This document shows, piece after piece, positions 50,212 through 62,711 of a stretch of 64,000 nt of DNA (its first letter is position 1; every line of letters starts with the position of its first letter). This DNA is from Paralvinella palmiformis (lineage: Eukaryota; Annelida; Polychaeta; Terebellida; Alvinellidae), in assembly GCA_025642065.1 (NCBI GenBank), contig JAODUP010001206.1, positions 118,991 to 182,990 on the forward strand. The letters run 5' to 3'. Below the pieces are notes generated by a model, which was not told the origin of the DNA, made no database searches, and saw only the letters and a list, made by a program, of their open reading frames with translations. The translations under genes were made by a program, and so were the position numbers.

Positions 50212-52582
50212 TACATGTAACCAACAAAAAAGATTATTTACATGCCCTTCAAAAAATCCACCAAAACACATCCAGTTACCTACAGTCAATATCAGTAAAA
50301 TGTGATCCATTTTTGTGTGTAAATTATCTCAGTTCATCAAGAACAGCTTAATCTACATAGATAAAATTCCTTTAAAAATGGTGAGCCATGGTGCATTAAA
50401 ACTAATTAACCAAACACTGAAAATTACAATTACATGATCAAAGCTTCAGATCATAAGCAATTCATTATTTTATATCTGATACTTGTGTGGACAAAATCAT
50501 TTTAACAAAAATACTAACTCTGTTATGCTGATGGCATAGATAGACATACACATACCTAGATAACCTTCACCTCTGGGTACAGCACGTTTAGCTATGATAT
50601 TCACAGCCAAAGTGAATGCCGATGCCACAAAGAACCTGCCTGGTTCAGCAATCATATGCACACCCATCGATTTTGGAAAGTACTCATCAAGAGCTGGACA
50701 CAAAGCATCACAAATCTGAACATAAAGTAAGAAATATTATTGGCAACGTGTATATGACTGTGTATCGTGTATTTGTGTATGGATGTGTTTTCCCATCATA
50801 ATATAACACACATCATACCTCTTCAAATGAGATTTTAGATGACTTCTGTCCAGGAAAGCCACCACCAATGTCGAGCAGATCAAAGTGATATCCATGACTC
50901 TCTCCTATGTCAAACACAGTACGAGACAGAGCCACGGCAGTAACATAAGCCATCCTGTCGAAACAACCACTCCCTACATGGAAACTGTATAAACAAACAA
51001 CACTTAAAACAATCATTGATGTGATGTTAGCCTGAAAAAGAAAACAGTCAAAAAATATTTGATTAAATGTTTAGTTCTCAAACAAGGCTGGGTGACTAAA
51101 TCTAGGACTAGATATCATACAGTACAATTTAGGCCATTCAGTGTCCTGGAACATTGGCAATACACAGTCTAGGGAATACGCATTCTAATCTGAACTGCAG
51201 TAGATAATAGTTTGCCAACCTGACACCAATAACGCAGAGATCCAACTGCTTGGCCACTTTAAGAAGTCTGCTGACAGCTTTAAGGTTACAGCCATACTTC
51301 ATGCCAAGCTGACACTGAGACTTGGAATCATCAGGTGGCGCAATACGTAGGATGAGCCTAGTAAAGAAGCAAGAAATATTTATTATCAGCATTTGCAGAG
51401 AGACACTAAATACTGATATGGCAATTTAGGAATTAATGCATTCACTTCATTCCAGAATGACAGAAATCATCGAGAGACATTGATCCTTACTCAGCCTTTG
51501 GGTGGTTCAACTTAATCTTGTGTAGCTCAATCTCATTGTCAAATGTCATCTTGGTAATGCCTTTCTTTGCTGCATAACGGATGTGTGAATTCTGCTTACA
51601 TGGGTTTGCATACACAATGCGTTCAGGTTTGACCTTCAGCTCCAAAATCTTCTGGATTTCAACCTGATAAAGATAAACATCCCAGTATCAGACTTTTATA
51701 ATACCCACCATTGCCTAAATCCTTAAAGTTAAACAACCACCAAATACAGTTATCATGATGCATGTAAAAAATAAAAACAACAGAAGTAGCAATCAAACAT
51801 CTTGATTTCTACTAGTTTCATCGCTTCGTTGATTTTCTACACCGCCTCACTGTAAATTTGCCATTGCTATTTTGATGATGCAATATTTATTTTTCACGTT
51901 TCATTGTTGACAAGAGGTACATGATGACACTTAATCACATACATTTCTGCAACAATGTGCATTTAGCAGTGATGTACTTTAGTCTTCTAAAGTTGCTCAC
52001 AGTGATTTAGGAAGTACAATTACCTCTACTGGACGATGTGAATGACGTCACGTTTCGGCTGTCCAATCACATAATATTTGTGGCTATTCCCCCCATTTTT
52101 TCGCCAACTATAACATGTAACAGTGATCTGTTTGGGAATGGGATTTTTGCAATATATAACTGTGTTTTGCCTCGACTTATTAAACTCACTTTGATCATTC
52201 TTCTTGTTTTTGTTTGATGAAATTTAATTTTATGCTGTATATATGAATGGATGTTTTGTTTACCCATGATACCTAGTGTACAGCACCAAGATCAATACCA
52301 TTGCATCCAAACATCAACTGGGGACCAAACATCAAGTGTGTTTGGTCAGCGTGTGGGCAAAAACAAAAATAGTCAATGGTGCACAAACAAACTATCCGAA
52401 AAGATATAATTACATAAGAAGTTTGTGCAGTAATAAACCCACAAATTTAAAATCTCACAAAGATGCCTTTCACCCAAAACTGTGTATGCTAACATAGTAA
52501 CAGGGATTTTAATACTTGATCCTTGGGGGCTTGAGTCTTGAGAATAGGCATTAATAAATTTGTACACACACACACACACGTG

Positions 52583-52623
<41 letters not shown>

Positions 52624-55600
52624 ATGTATGTATGTATACTGTGTGACCATAAGCACAGCTTCACTTTCCTACATTCCTATTTTATATATGTATCCTGTTA
52701 CACTGTTGTTGTTGCTAAAATAAATTTGATTTCATATGACAATTTCCTAGAAGAAATGTTCCATTATCTGCAATAAGACATCAAAAAGCTATACCGCAAC
52801 CTCAGCAAACTAGCTGCCACTGCACTAACTATGCCAATGAACACTGCAGAAGTTGAATGATTGTTCTCCACTATTAAATGAGTAAGTTTCAATCTGTTTG
52901 GTTGAAACATTAAAATGGTTGTAAAGATCAGTAGTATGTTCAAACTTAGATTTAAGGACTGCAGCAGGACTAAAGAGTACAGTACACCATTAGTCAAGGA
53001 ACAATGCATGGATACGAGTAGTGATTCTCACAGATCAGGATGAATGACTGGATCTAATTATCTTATTATTTTCTAGAAGATGAGTATGGCATCAGAGTTT
53101 AGAGGAAACTGAGCTCTATCATGCTATGAACCCAAAAAAGAAGACAAAATATATAATGTTTTCATATTTCTGTGGTTAAATTCTCAGAACAGGTTATGTG
53201 TATACTTGCAATCCATTTTATTATTACTCTAGACCCACCCGACAACCCCCACACACACCCACATATATATATATATATATATATACAGACTCATTTGTAA
53301 TAAAATATATTTTGAAATTATCCCTTTATTTTAAAATGATCATCCGTGTCATGCTTGTATGGCAAATGTGGACAACTTGTACATGTTTTAATTGATTTTG
53401 ATTAAAAAGTACTCTAGCCATGGTGTATAATGGGGTACATTTTATCGACTATCAATCTGAAAATAATTACTCAAAACAACATCATTCTAACTTTCAAGCT
53501 TTTCTCCTCAAACAAGAAAAAAGCCTCCTCATTTTCAATTTATTACATTTTTGTATGGCTTCATCAAAATAAAACTGGTTCACTGTAAAACTTTCAACTT
53601 TTATAACCATTAATGTATTTAATAGTACATGGCTCCTTTCTATTTTAATATTATATGTACATTATGCCTATGGTATACACCATGTCATATAAATATACTT
53701 AAGGTCGAGCTCAGTTATTTACAGATTCATGACTTAACAGGAGTCCAGGTTTTTTCCAAGGCAACGCTAATTGTAATTATTATTAAGAGCTTCAAAATAA
53801 GTGCACATTTCTGCAGATCAACATACTATTCTTTGTGGCTTTATTCATGAAATCAACTGGCATTGCAAACTATAAGCTTCATGTAGACCCAAAACTAACA
53901 ACAGCAGTGCTAAAAGATTTCCTCATGAATCATTGGCCAATTGCATTTTACCTTCTATGTGGCATTGTAAACAACAGCATGTGGTTAATTAGTATATGGT
54001 AATGATATTACTTGTTTGATAAAACGGTAGACAAAATCTAAACAACAGCACCTGTCAATTTCTTTACACAAAAGGTCAATTATTCTTAATGATTAATGTG
54101 TGGATACAGGCAGATAAAATATGTGGGATGTAATGGAAAACTATACACAATGATGACATACCATTTCAAAGCAAATAAGAGCCCAGGCAACTATTTATTT
54201 CAAGCATTGTTTTCCTCCAGCACCTATTCAATAATGCCCTTATTCCAGCAGCGGATGTTATTCTTTTTCATGCATATGTATGACTCAAAAACAAAAACAT
54301 TCAGCATTCCACATGTTTTTGTTGGACTGTGTTTTTTACGAGTTATTTTACAGAAAGAAAATTGTGTTTTATTCAAATCTGGTGGCAAAACTGTAATTGC
54401 TATTAAAACACATGGTTGGCTTATTTTTGGTGCAAAAATTACATGTTATTGAAAATAAATCAAGTTGGGAACTGTAACAAACATGTTATCAATATATGAA
54501 ACATATTGTGATATCCGTGATCTCACGATTGGTAAAAAGAATGTTTTTATCAGATATTTCAGGGAGCCTGTTGAAGCTGAACCCGCAAACGAACTTTCAC
54601 TAGATGGCGCAATCGTAGCGGAAATTGTCTATTTTGATAATTTATCAATTGAATTAAGACCATGAAAGATTATTGGCACTGCATGTGTGAACTACTTGGA
54701 TGAACCATTCAAACAGTTCATTTCTGAAGCGTTTATGTCAGCATTGCATGCAAGCGATAACATACAAGCAAGATAACAATTAAAAGCTCATGATTCACAT
54801 CATCCATGGAAAAATCTGACACCCATGGTGCTTATTGTTTTAAAGCAAGCTATAACCCTGGCCCTTGTTTAAGCATGCCATTATTCAAGCGGAGACCCTT
54901 ATTTGCACGAGTACGGTATTCACTAATAATTCCAGGGTTCACCCGAAGCAAAAGTGTGCAAAAAATTCAATACTGGTTTCTTGGACTTCATTTTCAAATT
55001 CATAACTGTGATAGCATCTTTCAGAATTCACTTGTTTCAAAAGCTTGATATTGTTTAGTTGTCATTATCATCACTATAGTGTGTTTATATGGATAGCCAG
55101 ATTGATTGAAAAGGAAGTAGTAAAGCAGGTCAGTACTATTTTCATTTGCTCTCCACTGTGTTTTATTTACAGTAATGTTCAAACGGTCAGTTCGGCATGA
55201 TGTGCAATCACTCTTGGAACAGCGATATTTATCTGTTTGGTGAATAGGCTATTTTTTTTCCCAGTGATATATATATAGATCACAATGATCAGAGAGAACA
55301 CCAAAATTAGTGAATCCACTTGAAACGAACAGGTTTTTAAGTAGACTCAATTCTACAATATACAATTCACAACACAAGAAATAGATCAATCAGTTTAGAT
55401 CAAAACACATTTTAATTGAACACATTAAGTAATATAAAACCACAACTTACTTTACTGGCACAGTCAAAACCGGTGCCAAGCTGTGCCAGAACCTCAAGAA
55501 CAACTGGATCATCATTACACTTCACAGCTGATTGTAAACAAAATAACAAACAAAAAACATTAAAAAAGGCGTAAACCTATTATCTCGTCACTTCTTGAAT

Positions 55601-56134
55601 AATAGTTGTTATTATTATGGAGCTAAATGTTTTTTTAACTTGGTAAGGAATCACAGAGCAATCACTACTTTAAATAATGAAGACTTGCCATAAAATGGTG
55701 CAACATGAGGAAGCTGCGCCTTCCACGTCTTGTACTTGTGGACAATGTCTCCAAGGTCAGCAACAAAAAGGGCATCATCCTTGTCCTGAGAAACAAACAG
55801 CAACACCTTCAACATTTACAGACACAGAAAAAACAACCCAAGTAAGCATCTTCACTAAACACTATTAGGCGTGCATTATACTGACATTAAATACGTTTTA
55901 TTTTTATATATCACTTTATAGTGCACACTTCAGTTAATGAATCAAACTACCAACATGAACATCATCACAGTGATAATGGCTAACAATAAGTGAGATATAA
56001 TGATGATTGATGTTAGGCTAAATGGGCCGAGCGACCTCCAAAGGTAACGAAGCGAAGTCAAGGATGAAACAATCTTTAGATATGATCACGCTGAGATTCA
56101 AACACGGGTGGTAGTGATCTGTCCAACGTGCTAC

Positions 56135-56170
<36 letters not shown>

Positions 56171-56635
56171 ATAGAGAGAGGATATAGTATGCTCATTTAG
56201 TCATCACATGTGCAATTAGACTTATGCTTGATAAACTGAACACATTACTATATATTTTCACCAAAAAAACACTTCACACACGTGGACAAAAAATACATCA
56301 AGGATCACTTATTAAAAACAAAGGTTGATGCACAAGAGATTGTTTAGAAATAGGTCTCTCCACATAAACTGAAGAAGAAATGATTATGAAGCCAAAGAAC
56401 GCATTAAGATCTATAAACACCAAAGTTCTAAATATAAATACATAGAGGCTTAGATATAAAAACCACAACTGAGAACTGATTTATTGAAACTTATCAGTGT
56501 GTAATGATACTTGAACAGCTGATCTCAGAGCACTCCTACCTCTCTGCCTCTTGAGCTGATACGCTGCTTAACAATATTAATTGGTGTATCTTTGGTGATA
56601 TCAACAAACACGGTATTCATTGGTACATGCTTCAT
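47982..56635 (-). CDS. ODC1: ornithine decarboxylase, ten coding exons, 457 residues
   Basis: Exons 5' to 3': 56540-56635 (ATG 56633-56635), 55689-55785, 55451-55527, 51491-51663, 51220-51357, 50819-50984, 50556-50715, 48647-48768, 48325-48536, 47982-48114 (stop 47982-47984). All phases agree; the total of 1374 bases is close to the 461 residues of human ODC. The enzyme turns ornithine into putrescine, the first step of polyamine synthesis, as a cytosolic PLP-dependent homodimer. Seen: [11 protein letters not shown] with the PLP lysine near 67, [24 protein letters not shown] at 234-239, EPGR at 273-276, [12 protein letters not shown], and WGPTCDGLD with the catalytic cysteine at 360. All active-site residues are kept, so it is an enzyme and not an antizyme inhibitor. 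The long intron 51664-55450 carries transposon debris. Confidence 0.96.
49300..50500 (-). other. intron of ornithine decarboxylase, no exon
   Basis: 49405-49500 contains a threefold GGGCTAGTGG-type word repeat. 50170-50207 is an (AT)n run. No other structure is seen. Confidence 0.5.
52588..52635. repeat. (CA)n-(TA)n-(TG)n compound microsatellite
   Basis: CA, AT, TG and TATG steps at 52565-52635 within the long ODC intron; a further AT run lies at 53262-53284. Confidence 0.9.
52784..52888 (+). mobile_element. hAT transposase C-terminal fossil
   Basis: The plus strand reads [16 protein letters not shown], stop, LFSTIK, stop, which matches the hAT dimerisation block (LAxxxLxxPxxTAxxERxFSxxxxxK) with two stop codons. 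It lies in the third intron of ornithine decarboxylase. Confidence 0.7.
54090..55045. repeat. two diverged copies of an unnamed repeat in an ODC intron
   Basis: 54130-54260 and 54805-54915 share the order CAAAGCAAATAAGAGCCC / TAAAGCAAGCTATAACCC, then CAAGCATTGTT / AAGCATGCCATT, then ATTCCAGCAGCGGATG / ATTCAAGCGGAGACCC. Both are degraded and neither encodes anything legible. Confidence 0.4.
55687..55692 (-). other. GC-AG splice donor of ornithine decarboxylase exon 2
   Basis: The exon must end within the codon for alanine of PFYAVKC. The sequence there is TTTTATG|GCAAGT, a perfect GC-type donor, and no GT donor lies nearby. The next exon (55451-55527) supplies the other two bases of the codon. 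Confidence 0.85.
56002..56139 (-). mobile_element. tRNA-derived SINE (family 1), truncated, in an ODC intron
   Basis: It keeps the tail (GATGATTGATG), the body (GGCTAAATGGGCCGAGCGAC) and the B-box region, but the head is lost into an AT run at 56138-56168. It is the copy most similar in its body to the one at 19168-19357. Confidence 0.85.
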
Positions 56636-56913
56636 TGTGATTTGTCAGGAAATACGTTACGATCTGAAATAAAGACAAAATCAGAAATTAGATTTCTCCA
56701 TTGTAACCATTGGGCAGACTTAACTTATTTATCCTCGGTGTTGGTCACACCTAGGAACTGCGGCCAACGGGTGACACACATCCCACAAATACACAGGTAT
56801 GACACAGATTCTGACTCACAGCCAGCTACTGTGCTATCATAGTATCCTCTATTTGGCAACTTGACAATTAAATATTCCACCAAACATAAAGCTCTGTATA
56901 TATACACACTTAC

Positions 56914-57050
56914 ATGGCCGCTGGAAACGCCTGCTCCTTGCACAAGTATCAGCTGGGATCCCAGGGTGGATCAGTATTGAAGTCAAGCGGACGCCCTGTG
57001 AGGAACGAGTCCTCAGGGATAGAAGTGTACCACGTAGCAGTGAAACCGCC
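56914..57050 (-). other. probable 5' UTR exon of ornithine decarboxylase
   Basis: Bounded by a good acceptor (TTACAG|GG at 57051-57053) and a perfect donor (CCAT|GTAAGTG at 56913), GC-richer than its surroundings and directly upstream of the start-codon exon (which begins at 56663 with ATTTCAG). Its last two bases are AT; splicing to the next exon's A does not make a start codon. ODC 5' UTRs are translationally regulated in animals, but no such element can be proven here. Confidence 0.55.
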
Positions 57051-58225
57051 CTGTAATAAAAATACACACCCTTCCAGTAAGTCTATATACCAACAAGCAT
57101 GACTGTTTCTTGTCATCTAAAGAACTATACCTAATTAACATACATGAGCAAGTAAAGACTAATCTTGCCTATATACGGAGAAAACATTTTTATGGCTGAT
57201 CCTCAGTGATCGCCTATCTTACTTTCTTAGTATCTAGATGTTTACAAAGTTATGGGAATGCCAAAAAAAAAGGTTATCATTTGGGTCACATTCTGTGTAC
57301 AAGAAACTCAAAATATCAATATTCATTTCTCTAATAAGACAACAAACCTTGGCTCATACTGAATGACACAAAGAATACCATGACACCATAAACTAACATA
57401 ATTCAGTGATACTCAATAACTGTTTTTAAACAACAAGGAATGCACTGATCAATATTTAACAATCACAGGCTAAACTCTCTGCATTACAACCCTACATATT
57501 ACAGTATTCCACGGAATAAAAAAGGACGTAAATCCCACATATGCAAATGTTTGTCAGACTCGAAATAAAAGCCATAAAACCACAAGGTGCCCAATAAAAG
57601 GTGCACTGCCACAATCGTAACTAAACTGTATGGTGTAATATTTCTAGACAAGAAAGATGATTACATGTTGGTTGTTAATAACTATGGTACCGTAATGTTA
57701 AAAAGTGGATAAATAAATCTAGAGAATGGCAAAAATGTAAGCATCTCTAGACGAGTAACTACTAAGATCATATTATTTTAGTTATCAATGTCTTAATCAA
57801 TGTTTTAATTAACCCAACCTATTGAACTAATTATGATTATAGAAAACTTGTGATCATCGGTTTAAACATTGCCTGCTCAAAAGCACATCTTTTAGTTTTA
57901 CATACCTCGAAGTAATTCCAGAAATGTTTGGAATATTATAATGGTTCATTAGTTGTGTGACATCACTGACATTATTCAAGTTGACAGATAAAACCCAAAA
58001 CTCCATGTATTCTAATATATCAAATCCCATATTTCAGTGGGGTTTTTTCCATAGCTTAGTGCCTTATTTTTACACGCCAAATAGCCATTAAACAGTTAGA
58101 GATAATATTCTGTTCTAAACCACATATTTATCCAAAAGTCAATGACAGTAAGATAATTGTGATAGCAAGATAACTTTTTACATGATATATAAACATGTAA
58201 CAAATTCAAAAGCTTTACTCACCAC
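57051..58225. other. upstream region of ornithine decarboxylase
   Basis: No exon or repeat is recognised. The promoter should be here if the UTR exon at 56914-57050 is the first one. Confidence 0.4.
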
Positions 58226-59748
58226 CAGGGTTGGGGTGATTACAGAGCCAAGGTAATTGATTACAATTACTTGACAATACTATGATTATGATTACAATCA
58301 TTAATACAATGTATATCAAACAAACACGAATGTGATTCTTCATCAATATTAGAGTTATTGATCTGATGATCATGGGAAATTGAAAATAATTATAAACACA
58401 TGAATTGCAATATATGTATCAGTAAATTACCATTAAATGGGTTAGCAGATTTTATGTTGCCTTCCCTCATTCAGAAATAAGCATGTGACAATGTTTACAT
58501 GTTGAACCAGGCACATTTTCTGGTATGTTCTTGAAATGAAAATGTACAACAGACTTTGATGCCATTGTACGACGATAATTTGTTTTGATATTTCTGAGAT
58601 ATTTCTATGTGACAGAGCAAAGGAGCAGGTAATGCATTTGTCATTAGTGAACAGGTTCTTATACAGATAGCTGCGATTAGTGCAAACAATATCAATGCAA
58701 CTCAAGATTACCCCCAGCTTAATCTCCCATGTCACCTGGTTAGCTAAGCCTAAGTAAATTAGTGGCAGAATATTTGGTAGTACCTTTATTCCATTACCTA
58801 TATCATTTATTATAATCACATCATACAACCAGGTTATTTACATTACCCCCAAAATACATTATATTTATACCACACACAATAGTGAAGCCCTGCTAATTAA
58901 ACCACGAAATGTCTAGTTATATATGAACCAGTGGTGTTTGGTTGCCTAGACAACAAGATCACAGCCGGACTGATATAAGATACATAGATAAACATCCAAT
59001 TTTCATAGTGAGCGCCGATGGCCTAGCGGTTAAGCACCCGGCACTTGGTGCCAACAGTCACAGGTTCGAACCCAGCAAAAGGTCAAAACTTTTCCAGAGA
59101 TTAATTTCTCGGCTCACAAAATCGTTAAATGGCGCTGACGTCTCCACTGAATTATTAAAAATAAAGGGAGACGTTAAAAAAACCCTGAGGACGTCAAAAT
59201 ACTCTCGCAGTGACCACCCTCAGGGTATTTCGGCTCCATCTTTCGGTACTGCTCCCCTGTGAGTGGTGGGGGAGGAGGTTTCTCAACCACTCAAACATAG
59301 AGGCTGTGCCGAATAAGTGACAGCCTGGGGATTCTCCCCGAACAACAAAATAAACAAACCATTTTTCACAAGGATATTAAAGAACTAATATTCCATTTAA
59401 ATACATGTAAACAGAATGGGAATTGTTTGAATATTTGAGAAATATATATTTAGTAATGAAATGCATCATGTGTGGTATGACCATAACCAGATAAGGTCTA
59501 GATAATATATAGGATAATTAGAATATATACAAGAGTTGTGGTTTAGAAACTCACTTCAGGTTGGGATGGGAATGAAACCACATCCAACATGTTTTGGCAT
59601 GATATAACATAGTAAATAATCAAACACCTTGTGTAATCATGAAAGTAATCACTAGTTACAATTACAATGTAACTGATTACGATTACATTGCACCTGGAAA
59701 TGGCAATTACAATTATTTAAGATCATGTAATCAATTACCCCATGCCTG
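58226..59748. mobile_element. hAT-like element with CAGGGTTGGGG ends and nested SINE
   Basis: The left end CAGGGTTGGGGTGATTACA is mirrored by the right end (inverse of CAGGCATGGGGTAATTGAT). Both subterminal parts are full of ATTAC/GTAAT words (58250-58300 and 59640-59740). CAGGG-type ends are typical of hAT transposons. The flanking 8-mers CTCACCAC and TTCGTCAC are similar but not identical, as for a decayed target duplication. The inside holds a SINE (59006-59358) and no legible transposase. Confidence 0.65.
59006..59358 (+). mobile_element. SINE family 2, full-length copy 1
   Basis: A tRNA-like head (A box TGGCCTAGCGGTTAAGCACC, B box CAGGTTCGAACCC), a roughly 250-base body including CCTCAGGGTATTTCGGCTCC, and an A-rich tail ending AACAAAATAAACAAA. 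It sits inside the hAT-like element; the flanks CCAATTTTCA and CCATTTTTCA look like a worn target duplication. Confidence 0.88.
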
Positions 59749-60594
59749 TTCGTCACATTTAACTAGGCATCATGTTAATTGTTATGGACCCGACTACAAA
59801 ATATACATGGATTATCATTCCATCAACTCTGGCCTTATATTAGTTATATCTGAGGTGAGATCAAGACAATGGCTGCTATCATTTTCAATATGGCAGTTGG
59901 AGGGGGGGAACACACCCTACTAAGTCCTTTTACTGACTATGCCATACAGCTTATGTTGGTCACTGCATATGAACCCAATTTATAAATATCAACAGTCAAC
60001 AAGGTATTAATACAGTGTAATACTATGTATTTGAACTATCAATACACAATCGATCATTTTTATACTGGATCGATCTCTTCTGATACTTCAAAAATCTGCC
60101 ACTGTCATGAGATAATGATATCAAACTTATACAAATATCTTGATACATCCATAATTATGGCATTAAACAGCCCCAAAGCCTATATTTCTGTAAATCTTTT
60201 AAGTCATTCAACACAATTTGTCACCACTTTGTTATATCAAACTCAGACGTTCCAACCTGATATTTATTTCACCTACTAATGTAAGGAATCCGCTGGTTTT
60301 GTCATATATAGATGCCATTTTACTTGTAGTATTATACCATTTGCATATGATATGGAGTTACTGTTAAGTTTTGTTACTTGAGCAACTTTAGAAACTATGC
60401 CAGTACATAAACTGATTATTCTGGCAAATGACAAAAAGTAACAGAAATATTACATATGACCTACATATTTCAGAAATGGATTTAAAACTGAAACATTATA
60501 TCACTGCATGTCACTGGGTAATATTTAATGCCAGCTGTTTCTCATTTAGAGATTGTTTCTGCAGAGAATTCAGGATTTATACATCATGTGATAA
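59749..60594. other. gene-free stretch between SINE-bearing elements
   Basis: Open frames at 60025-60279 and around are short and without similarity. Nothing is recognised. Confidence 0.5.
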
Positions 60595-60608
60595 AATCTG
60601 AAAAGGGA

Positions 60609-60969
60609 GTGAGTTCCGGTGACCTAGCGGTTAAGCACCAGGCACTTGGTGCCAAGGGTCATAGGTTCGATCCCAGCAAGAGGTGGAAAAATTTTCTGAG
60701 ATTAGTTTCTCACCTCACAACATCGTAGGTGGGTGACCACATTAAATGGTGCTGCCGTCTCCACTGAATTAGTAAAAATAAAGGCGGACGTTAAAGACCC
60801 TGAGGACATAAAACACTCTGGCAGTGACTACCCTCAGGGTATTTCGGCTCCATCTTTCCGTACTGCTCATCTGTGAGTGGTTGGGGAGGAGATTTCTCAA
60901 CCACTCTAATGTAGAGGTTGTGCTGAATATGCGACAACCCGGGGATTCTCCACCAAAAACAAATCAATC
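60609..60969 (+). mobile_element. SINE family 2, full-length copy 2, with perfect 14-base target duplication
   Basis: The duplication AATCTGAAAAGGGA is at 60595-60608 and 60970-60983. The head has the A box TGACCTAGCGGTTAAGCACC and the B box TAGGTTCGATCCC, the body is as in copy 1, and the tail is built of AATC units. Confidence 0.92.
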
Positions 60970-61513
60970 AATCTGAAAAGGGACTAATTACTGTTATGAG
61001 TTATGGTTGGATGATTTTAAGGTTATAACCTGTCTAGTCAATATAAGGAATACTTACCTGTATCAAAATCTATAATGAGCAAGCACGTCATCATATTTAC
61101 ATCAAACTTGATTCAATTATCAATGACCATTAAAAATGAGAAATAAAGGCTTAAGCTACACTTATGATGTAGCTAACTACCATAAAAACTGGCGAAACAT
61201 CACTTATAGGAGCGTCACATTTCACTGATTAGCGAAACAATGGAAATCACTGCAGCGTGACGGCTCCCAATTGAGACAAGTTTGCTTATTTTCCAGGTTT
61301 CTCCTGCGCGTTATACAAAAAACTAGGTTTTTCTGGACAACAAAGGGTTGCGTGTTATACACGAATGCGTGTTATAACACGGAAGATTACGCTATTTAGC
61401 AATGCAAAATACTATGCTAATTTTTCAACAAAAATAATACATCTGGCCTATAGGATAACCCAGCCATGCTTGTAATACAGAACACACCTACAATAGTGTA
61501 ATACATTGTAAAT

Positions 61514-61941
61514 GGGTCATTCTATACGAAATCACCCAATTTTGTAAAGAGTTATTTGGTCACCATCTCAGATTTATATAATCACACAAATACATCTTTA
61601 TGGAAAACTAACGTAAGGAAAATTTTAGGCCCCAACTTCAAATGCTTTTTTAGATATAGACTGCTCAAAAAAAGGGCTGACCACCTCGAAATGGTTTTGG
61701 CAACTATACAATTTTTGGTGTAAAGTTTTGTCATGCTGAAAATTGTTGAGGCCTTTTACACTTTGACTGTTGTTTCATATACCTGTTAACTTCAATTTCT
61801 CACAATATCAGCTTCTGGTCACAAGTGCTTTGTATCCTTATGATTTTTAAGGGGGAAACATCGAAATTAGCCTTTTCATATATGCTAAAATGAGCATATT
61901 GTAACCAAATAGGCACTGGGTGAGTTGACATGGAATGACCC
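61514..61941. mobile_element. 428-base MITE with GGGTCATTC ends
   Basis: Left terminus GGGTCATTCTATACGAAATC and inverse of the right terminus GGGTCATTCCATGTCAACTC share 16 of 20 bases, and both go on with ACCCA. The flanks are AAAT at 61510-61513 and AAAT at 61942-61945, a plausible 4-base target duplication. There is no coding frame. Confidence 0.8.
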
Positions 61942-62711
61942 AAATATGTTATGAATGTTTTAAATATTGTTCACTATCTATTTAAAAATAGATATTGGCA
62001 TCTTAAAAGTTAAATAGGCTTTGGGTGTCCATTTTATGTGATGACATTTCCTTTCACCACATGCAATGGAATCCTGCCTGGTGTTGAGTAGCCCCAACAT
62101 TTATTTGAAAAATGTATCAGCTGACATTCATGATGGCCTTAAATGTTCAATAACACCCAACCTTTCATCCACAAACTTCCACAGTTGTTGAAAAGGGTGT
62201 AAAGTTCATGGAAGGAACATTATCAAACAGAATTTTACTAATGAAATTAATTAATTAATATATATATATATATATATATATATTTGTGAAGTAGCATACA
62301 ACTAAGACTATCAACTATCATAAGGTAGTTTATAATTTACCAGTGAATTACATTCTTCAAAATCAACCCATTAATAATTGACATGGCAATATATTGTGAG
62401 CCATAGATACTGTGTCAAAAAAGAGAATAAAAATTCAAATATCTAGCTGAAGAGACAAAGGAAGTTATGCAGGCAAAAACTTAAAAAAGGGCCCTCATCA
62501 TTCACCTAAAAACTGAATACAGTAACAACTAAAGCCCAGGGTATCCGGCCCTAACTACTACATTTTGATAAATGTCAGCGTGGTCACGAACCATAACAGT
62601 AGACTTCCTCAGAGTCTGACCCCACAGCACAGCATTAGGACAGTGGATATATTATAGTAATTTATACCAGATAGAATGAAATCAGTCACAAGTGACTTTT
62701 TTAAGTTGCCA
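61942..62711. other. gene-free stretch
   Basis: Contains an AT run at 62259-62282 and no recognisable gene or repeat. Confidence 0.5.

Noticed and set aside
59020..59090. tRNA gene on the plus strand
   Set aside because: The sequence is the head of SINE family 2, repeated at 60615-60685 with the same long body.
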